In this document: piece after piece, positions 1-3,491 of the stretch
Layout of the letters: every line of letters begins with the position of its first letter
Position numbering within the stretch: position 1 is the stretch's first letter
Translations under genes and position numbers: made by a program
The notes under the pieces: model-generated
The model's database searches: none
The model's input: only the letters and a program-made list of their open reading frames with translations
What the model was told of the DNA's origin: nothing
Origin: Collinsella sp.
GTDB lineage: Bacteria; Actinomycetota; Coriobacteriia; Coriobacteriales; Coriobacteriaceae
Assembly (NCBI GenBank): GCA_022713905.1
Contig: JAIHTM010000159.1
Coordinates: 1 to 6,203 of the forward strand
DNA: 6,203 nt
Reading direction: 5' to 3'

Positions 1-1
1 C

Positions 2-337
2 CTTCGCTCCGGCTGCAAGCAGAGTCGCTCAGTGGGAAACTCGGCTCCCCCGCCCCGGCCTGCGGTGACTTGGTTGTGCCGTGTGCTGCAGAAGGGGCTT
101 TGTGCGTCCGGTGGCAATCAGGGTTCCGGCAACGGTGGGCAGACATCCGGCGGTTCGAACGATGGCGCCCAGGCGGGAAAGCCCGCTGGTGACAAGGCTC
201 AGGGTGGCAAGTCCGCTAACTCACTTGCGAGCACCGGTGATCAAACGGTGGCGACCGTCGCCGCGATCGGCGGCCTGGGTGCCGCGATCGCCGCAATCGG
301 AGTCTTCCTTGCTCGTTTCCGCCGCAAGGAAGACTAG
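2..337 (+). CDS. C-terminal end of a sortase-anchored cell-wall surface protein (5' partial)
   Basis: The reading frame is open to the left edge, so the N-terminal part lies outside the window. From about base 107 the product is a low-complexity Gly/Ser/Gln/Asn/Lys linker. It then shows a complete cell-wall sorting signal: LASTG (224-238), a hydrophobic segment rich in Ala, Ile, Gly and Val (about 18-20 residues) and a basic tail (RFRRKED) just before the TAG stop. This is the layout recognised by sortases; the LAxTG form is common in actinobacteria and is cleaved between Thr and Gly for attachment to peptidoglycan. What the missing ectodomain does cannot be told. The first 35 codons are odd for such a linker: they contain Trp and Cys and a TWLCRVLQKGLC-like run, and both other frames are also open for part of this stretch. 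A frameshift or rearrangement near base 105 is therefore possible, and an internal GTG at 32 should not be read as a true start. The sorting signal is clear; the part before base 107 is uncertain. Confidence 0.72.
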   Translation, partial: LRSGCKQSRSVGNSAPPPRPAVTWLCRVLQKGLCASGGNQGSGNGGQTSGGSNDGAQAGKPAGDKAQGGKSANSLASTGDQTVATVAAIGGLGAAIAAIGVFLARFRRKED

Positions 338-370
338 CGCGAGCGATTGACAATCGCACACGTTTCCCAA

Positions 371-403
371 GAGGGCCGCGGTAACCGTCGCGGCCCTCAC
401 TTT
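371..403 (+). terminator. Intrinsic terminator after the wall-anchored protein
   Basis: A perfect 10-bp GC-rich stem is visible, GAGGGCCGCG at 371-380 pairing with CGCGGCCCTC at 389-398, with an 8-nt loop. It is followed by ACTTT, a short T run. It lies 33 nt after the stop codon at 337, where the transcript of the surface-protein gene should end. The T tract is weak but the stem is very stable. Confidence 0.75.
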
Positions 404-504
404 ACCGGAGCGGTCTGAGGACTCGCGTCTTTCGCTTCGGACTGCTGCGCAGGGTCAATCAGGCGGAGATCTCACCCGTGTCGGGTTTGCGATAGCTTGG
501 CGAA

Positions 505-510
505 TATAAT
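505..510 (+). promoter_or_regulatory. Candidate -10 box (TATAAT) for the ATPase gene
   Basis: An exact TATAAT lies about 95 nt before the preferred ATPase start, in the only AT-rich stretch of this intergenic region. No good -35 hexamer sits at 16-18 bp upstream (CGGGTT at the 17-bp position), so the promoter may be activator-dependent or the match may be chance. A second -10-like TATATT (552-557) lies in the loop of the downstream palindrome, also without a clear -35. Confidence 0.35.
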
Positions 511-532
511 TACGCGAAATCTAGGATTTCTC

Positions 533-572
533 AAAAACGCGAAGTAGATGATATATTGTACTTCGCGTTTTT
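533..572. repeat. Perfect 14-bp inverted repeat in the ATPase leader (operator, attenuator or bidirectional terminator)
   Basis: AAAAACGCGAAGTA (533-546) is the exact reverse complement of TACTTCGCGTTTTT (559-572), separated by a 12-nt AT-rich spacer. The A5 and T5 ends would let the RNA hairpin act as an intrinsic terminator or attenuator on either strand. As DNA it could instead be a dimer operator around the TATATT in the spacer. The same CGCGAA core recurs nearby as GGCGAAT (499-505), ACGCGAAAT (512-520) and TTGCGAAGT (588-596), which favours protein binding sites. An ATG at 548 lies inside the spacer and is in frame with the ATPase, but starting there would put the palindrome in coding sequence. 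Confidence 0.7.
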
Positions 573-604
573 CAGTTAATCTTAATTTTGCGAAGTGGAT
601 TGCC

Positions 605-1816
605 ATGAGACTTATTAATCGACCGTTCTATATGGATAAGCTCTCCAAGGTGGCGGGTTCGCCAGACATCAAGGTGATTACCGGAATCAGGCGATGCGGA
701 AAATCGAAATTGCTTGAGGCGTTTGCCAGCCAACTTCGCTCAAACGACCCCTCGGCCAACGTCATACACGTCAACTTCAATCTACTTGAGTTCGAGCCGT
801 TGGCGGAATACCATGCGCTGCATACATATGTGGAAAAGCATTATATCGAGGGTTGCCGGAATATCGTCATGATCGACGAGGTCCAGATGTGTGAAGGGTT
901 CGAGCGGGCTATCAACAGTCTTCATGCGTCAGAGAAATATGACATTTACATCACGGGGTCGAATGCCTTTCTTCTCTCAAGCGACCTCTCGACGTTGTTC
1001 ACGGGAAGAACGGTGGAGATCGAGGTCTTTCCGTTTTCACTTGCGGAGTTCTCGGCGTATCACGAGATCACTTCTCCAGCCGAGGCCCTTGCTCGCTATG
1101 TCCGCGAGGGAGGAATGCCGGGTTCCTATATCTACCAGGACGAAAGGATGCGTTTCTCATACATCTCGGATGTGCTTGAAACTCTTATCCTGCGCGACAT
1201 CAGACAAAAATATCGTATACGTAATGCGGAGCAGCTTAAACGTTCCTGCGAGTTCCTGATGGATAACGTCGGAAACATCTCTTCTCTCAAGGGGATGGCG
1301 GCTGAGCTGTCACGAGCGAACCTTAAGATAAGCGACAAGACGCTGGCTGTGTATATCGACTACCTGTGTGATGCGTTTGCGTTCTACCGGTTTCGTCGCT
1401 TTGACGTCTCAGGAAAGAAATACCTGTCGACGGGAGATAAATACTACCTGGCCGACCACTCGTTTCGCTACGCCGCGCTTGGTACGAAAAAGCTCGATTT
1501 TGGCCATGTTTACGAGAATATGGTGGCAATCGAGCTTATGCGCCGCGGATGGGAAGTCTACGTGGGCGTTCTCTACCAAAAGGAAGTAGACTTTGTCGCC
1601 ATCAGGCGTGACCGCCGTGTCTATATGCAGGTGAGTGACGACATTTCCCAAGAAGCGACGCTTGAGCGTGAGCTTGATCCGCTGCGACGGATTCGAGACG
1701 CCTATCCCAAGTGCGTCATCGCCCGAACAGGGCACGAAACGACTGATTGGGATGGCATCAAGGTCGTCGACCTGGCACGATGGCTTATGGGTGAATCAGG
1801 CGAGCTGGCCGTCTAG
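605..1816 (+). CDS. AAA_14/DUF4143 family ATP-binding protein
   Basis: A 403-residue protein with the two-part plan of the AAA_14 plus DUF4143 family: an N-terminal P-loop ATPase and a C-terminal domain resembling PD-(D/E)XK nucleases. Visible motifs are Walker A GIRRCGKS (residues 27-34), Walker B IVMIDEVQ (87-94), sensor-1-like ITGSNA (116-121), TGR (133-135, possible arginine finger), EGGMPG (168-173), YENMVAIEL (303-311), EVDFVA (327-332) and YMQV (340-343). In the nuclease-like pattern the usual Lys of the last motif is Gln here, so nuclease activity is doubtful. The physiological role of these proteins is largely unknown; they are widespread in gut bacteria and archaea, often in accessory DNA. 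The ATG at 605 is preferred because the family usually begins just before the NRPFYMDKL-like segment. A weak AGTGGA lies 5 nt upstream, and the 548 alternative falls in a palindrome. The gene looks intact and monocistronic, with lower GC than the GH31 gene. Confidence 0.9.
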   Translation: MRLINRPFYMDKLSKVAGSPDIKVITGIRRCGKSKLLEAFASQLRSNDPSANVIHVNFNLLEFEPLAEYHALHTYVEKHYIEGCRNIVMIDEVQMCEGFERAINSLHASEKYDIYITGSNAFLLSSDLSTLFTGRTVEIEVFPFSLAEFSAYHEITSPAEALARYVREGGMPGSYIYQDERMRFSYISDVLETLILRDIRQKYRIRNAEQLKRSCEFLMDNVGNISSLKGMAAELSRANLKISDKTLAVYIDYLCDAFAFYRFRRFDVSGKKYLSTGDKYYLADHSFRYAALGTKKLDFGHVYENMVAIELMRRGWEVYVGVLYQKEVDFVAIRRDRRVYMQVSDDISQEATLERELDPLRRIRDAYPKCVIARTGHETTDWDGIKVVDLARWLMGESGELAV

Positions 1817-1842
1817 CACGCGATGACGCGGGCTGGAACGAA

Positions 1843-1908
1843 CGAGCGAGGATTCCGTCCCGCGAGGAGGCCAATACGGCCCTCTTCGAGGGACGGAATC
1901 CTCGCTCG
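1843..1908. repeat. Large palindromic repeat with perfect 19-bp arms
   Basis: CGAGCGAGGATTCCGTCCC (1843-1861) is exactly the reverse complement of 1890-1908. The 28-nt centre can fold further (GAGG 1864-1867 with CCTC 1881-1884, and GCC with GGC around AATAC). It begins 27 nt after the ATPase stop. There is no T run after it, so it is not a classical intrinsic terminator; it could stabilise the mRNA 3' end or be a dispersed REP/MITE-like repeat. In translation, both strands give nearly the same peptide, beginning ERGFRP and ending SSRDGILARS, which follows from the palindrome being in codon register with itself. I do not regard either short frame as a gene. Confidence 0.85.
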
Positions 1909-1989
1909 ATCTCTTGGCGGGACATTTTGCTCGGTCGATGATCAACGGTTGGTGGAAAGCGATGCCTCGTCCGTGCCACTATTCCGTGA

Positions 1990-2016
1990 TTGCTGGTATT
2001 TTCTGCATGCTAAAAT
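1990..2016 (+). promoter_or_regulatory. Candidate promoter of the toxin-antitoxin operon
   Basis: An extended -10 element, TGC followed by TAAAAT (2008-2016), is preceded by TTGCTG (1990-1995) as a -35-like hexamer. The 15-bp spacing is short, but an extended -10 relaxes the need for a good -35. It lies about 35 nt before the antitoxin start, in an AT-rich pocket, and is covered by the inverted repeat at 1999-2028. Confidence 0.5.
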
Positions 2017-2028
2017 GAATGCATAAAA
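1999..2028. promoter_or_regulatory. Operator-like inverted repeat over the antitoxin promoter
   Basis: TTTTCTGCAT (1999-2008) and ATGCATAAAA (2019-2028) form 10-nt arms matching at 9 of 10 positions around a 10-bp spacer that contains the -10 box. Phd/YefM antitoxins are known to bind palindromes over their own promoter, alone or with toxin (conditional cooperativity). The position and symmetry fit such an autoregulatory site. Binding itself is inferred. Confidence 0.55.
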
Positions 2029-2040
2029 GACTTTATATTT

Positions 2041-2045
2041 GGAGG
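2041..2045 (+). promoter_or_regulatory. Ribosome binding site that sets the antitoxin start
   Basis: A consensus GGAGG ends 5 nt before ATG 2051. It decides against the in-frame TTG at 2039, which overlaps the ribosome binding site itself. Confidence 0.85.
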
Positions 2046-2050
2046 TCTCG

Positions 2051-2371
2051 ATGCCTGCTTTAAAGATGCTCGACAATCTTGTTCCCATCAGCGATTTCAG
2101 TCACGGTAAGGGTCCCGCTGCGTTTTCGAGAGTGAGCAACGACAACCCGGTTGTAGTTTTGAAACACAACAAGCCGGCGTTCGTTATCGTGACGCCCGAT
2201 GAATACCGAGAGGCTAAGCAGGCGGAGGAGGACCTCGCCTTGTTGACGTTGGCCCTTAAGAGGACGGCTGCGACAAGCGATGATGAACTCGTTTCCCTAT
2301 CTGATGTTATGGCAGAGTTGGGTGTGGGCCAGGACGAACTCGATCAGATGGATGAGGTCGAGTTTGAATGA
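2051..2371 (+). CDS. Phd/YefM-like type II antitoxin
   Basis: A 106-residue protein whose first half fits the Phd/YefM antitoxin fold. The N-terminal LDNLVPISDFSHGKG segment is followed by the hallmark strand-turn-strand VVLKHNKPAFVIVTPDEY (residues 35-52), where family members have a hydrophobic strand, a basic/Asn turn, a second strand and a conserved Tyr. The second half (EEDLALLTLALKR, then an acidic tail ending DEVEFE) fits the flexible toxin-neutralising region. It should bind and inhibit the toxin encoded directly downstream and repress the operon through the palindrome at 1999-2028. The last codons overlap the toxin start by ATGA, the usual arrangement for translational coupling with the antitoxin made first. 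Family assignment is firm; the subfamily (RelB, YefM or Phd) is not fixed by what I can see. Confidence 0.88.
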   Translation: MPALKMLDNLVPISDFSHGKGPAAFSRVSNDNPVVVLKHNKPAFVIVTPDEYREAKQAEEDLALLTLALKRTAATSDDELVSLSDVMAELGVGQDELDQMDEVEFE

Positions 2372-2718
2372 GCGGGTACGAAGTCGCTTTCTACCCGGAT
2401 ACTCTCAAGGATCTCAAGCGTCTCGATGGTTCCCAGCGAAAACACGTGTTTAAGGCTATAGAAAGAATCAGAACGAACCCATTGCCGCAGAACGAAGGCG
2501 GATTCGGCAAGCCTCTTGGAAACAAGGCAGGCACGGATTTGACGGGCTTCATGAAAATCAAGCTCAGGGGAAGTGGCATTCGGATTGTGTACCGCCTCAT
2601 TAAAATCAAAGGAAAAATGGCCATCGTAGTGGTAGGCGCTCGTGAAGACATGGAAGCGTACCGAACCGCCCAAAGGCGTGCGATTGATTTCGAGAAGTGG
2701 GCGGAAGAGGCTCTCTAA
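2368..2718 (+). CDS. RelE/ParE superfamily toxin
   Basis: A 116-residue basic protein of typical RelE/ParE size and layout. It begins with the strand YEVAFYPDTLKDLKRLD and a long helix to residue 35. The loop NPLP..EGGFGKPLG is followed by a strand block GFMKIKLRGSGIRIVYRL (60-77) and a C-terminal AIVVVGAREDMEAYRTAQRR (85-104). The last matches the family pattern of a strand, then Arg-Glu, then Tyr and a basic helix. R72, Y75, R92 and Y98 are candidate functional residues by analogy with RelE-type ribosome-dependent mRNA interferases. Whether the target is ribosome-bound mRNA (RelE) or gyrase (ParE) cannot be decided from sequence alone. It starts at the ATGA overlap with the antitoxin gene and has no good ribosome binding site of its own, as expected for coupled translation. 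The gene appears intact. Confidence 0.88.
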   Translation: MSGYEVAFYPDTLKDLKRLDGSQRKHVFKAIERIRTNPLPQNEGGFGKPLGNKAGTDLTGFMKIKLRGSGIRIVYRLIKIKGKMAIVVVGAREDMEAYRTAQRRAIDFEKWAEEAL

Positions 2719-2771
2719 CTTCATGGGCGAAAACAGGAATGCAGCGATGTGCTTCAGGTGTGCGAGTTTTG

Positions 2772-2810
2772 AAAGGCTCTGGTGATTCGGAGGTCCGCCA
2801 GAGCCTTTTT
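2772..2810 (+). terminator. Intrinsic terminator of the toxin-antitoxin operon
   Basis: AAAGGCTCTGG (2772-2782) pairs perfectly with CCAGAGCCTTT (2798-2808), and the right arm runs into a T5 tract (2806-2810). It lies 53 nt after the toxin stop. This is the best classical terminator in the window; the A run on the left makes weak bidirectional activity possible. Confidence 0.9.
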
Positions 2811-2830
2811 CTATCTGTGGACATTCCTCT

Positions 2831-3034
2831 TGGACAGTTAGTTCAGATACGTATTTTTCAGAGGACGTGTGGAGGCCAATTTGGGCACAATTGAGCTATT
2901 TTTGATAGTCTGGACCGACAAGGCCGCGCGGGCAATAGCGAGAAAGACCTATTATTAGATCTAAAGCGACTTAAAACCAGTTTGTTAGCGCCAATTAGCA
3001 CCGCCAAAATATACGTATCTGAACTAACTGTCCA
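2831..3034. mobile_element. MITE-like element with perfect 24-bp terminal inverted repeats
   Basis: Bases 2831-2854 (beginning TGGACAGTTAG) are the exact reverse complement of 3011-3034 (ending CTAACTGTCCA). The inner edge adds further partial complementarity (TTT against AAA after one mismatch). The 204-bp unit contains no plausible gene and is AT-richer than its surroundings, with a GC-rich patch near 2920-2935. Ends of the form TG...CA are typical of several insertion sequence families, including IS3. I see no clear target-site duplication: the left flank ends CCTCT and the right flank begins CCACC. The most likely reading is a non-autonomous miniature element or the remnant of an insertion sequence that lost its transposase. 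The alternative is an unusually long regulatory palindrome. Confidence 0.72.
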
Positions 3035-3491
3035 CCACCCTCCAACAACCTCCTATTTCAAATCAAATCAGCCACCGTGCGTCATGGATATTCCCGGTGG
3101 GTCGCGGGGTGGCGGCTACGACTTTCCCTCAGGATAATTCGCGAAGCCCGTTTTCCGAGGAAAGGTATTGGTTATGTAATACCAGTTAAACAGTAAAACT
3201 ATGCTTAAGTGGTATCTGGCTGGAGAACCAATTGGTATGGTTGATTAGACCCACTTCGCCATCTACGTTCATTTTTATACCGCTGGGAGAATTCCAAACT
3301 TAATTTGCGCAACTGCTCACGTATGCTGGTTCAACCTTATAGGTGGCTATCTGGTTACTACCAGTTGACCCCTTGGTAACGGGTGGGCCAATTGTACGGA
3401 ATGTACCGAACACCCCCCCGTTTGATGCGTTCGCCCATGCTGCGGGGCGCGCGTCCGCGACACTTCCGCATGTCGGAGGGAAGGAGTCCAG
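3035..3491 (+). promoter_or_regulatory. Gene-free leader of the GH31 gene, rich in short palindromes
   Basis: No convincing open frame or RNA gene is seen in these 457 bases. They contain a series of GGT/ACC palindromes: GGTATT-8-AATACC (3164-3183), ACCAATTGGT (3227-3236), GGTTCAACC (3328-3336) and TGGTTACTACCA (3351-3362). The octamer TACCAGTT occurs twice (from 3180 and from 3358), each time just after one of these palindromes. There are also TTCGCGAA (3138-3145), a tandem TGTACGGAA/TGTACCGAA (3393-3410) and a C7 run (3413-3419). TTGACC (3365-3370) could be a -35 but no matching -10 is evident. The pattern suggests operators for a sugar-responsive regulator; this is inference. Confidence 0.4.
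3482..3486 (+). promoter_or_regulatory. Ribosome binding site that sets the GH31 GTG start
   Basis: AGGAG ends 5 nt before GTG 3492 (5-nt gap TCCAG). It supports the GTG start, whose product opens directly with a good signal peptide; the later in-frame GTG at 3525 would remove the basic N-region. Confidence 0.85.

Noticed and set aside
1823..2026. Small protein RGFRP...SSRDGILARS (also seen on the minus strand)
   Set aside because: The peptide comes from the palindromic repeat, appears on both strands, and has no ribosome binding site; treated as a repeat, not a gene.
2606..2894. Short frames over the toxin end and terminator (both strands)
   Set aside because: They cross the terminator and the mobile-element end, have no motifs, and are shadows of the toxin gene or chance.
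3065..3120. GCCACC...GGTGGC pairing as a possible riboswitch or structured RNA
   Set aside because: Only a 6-bp stem with a loop of more than 25 nt and no known RNA family features; too weak to call.
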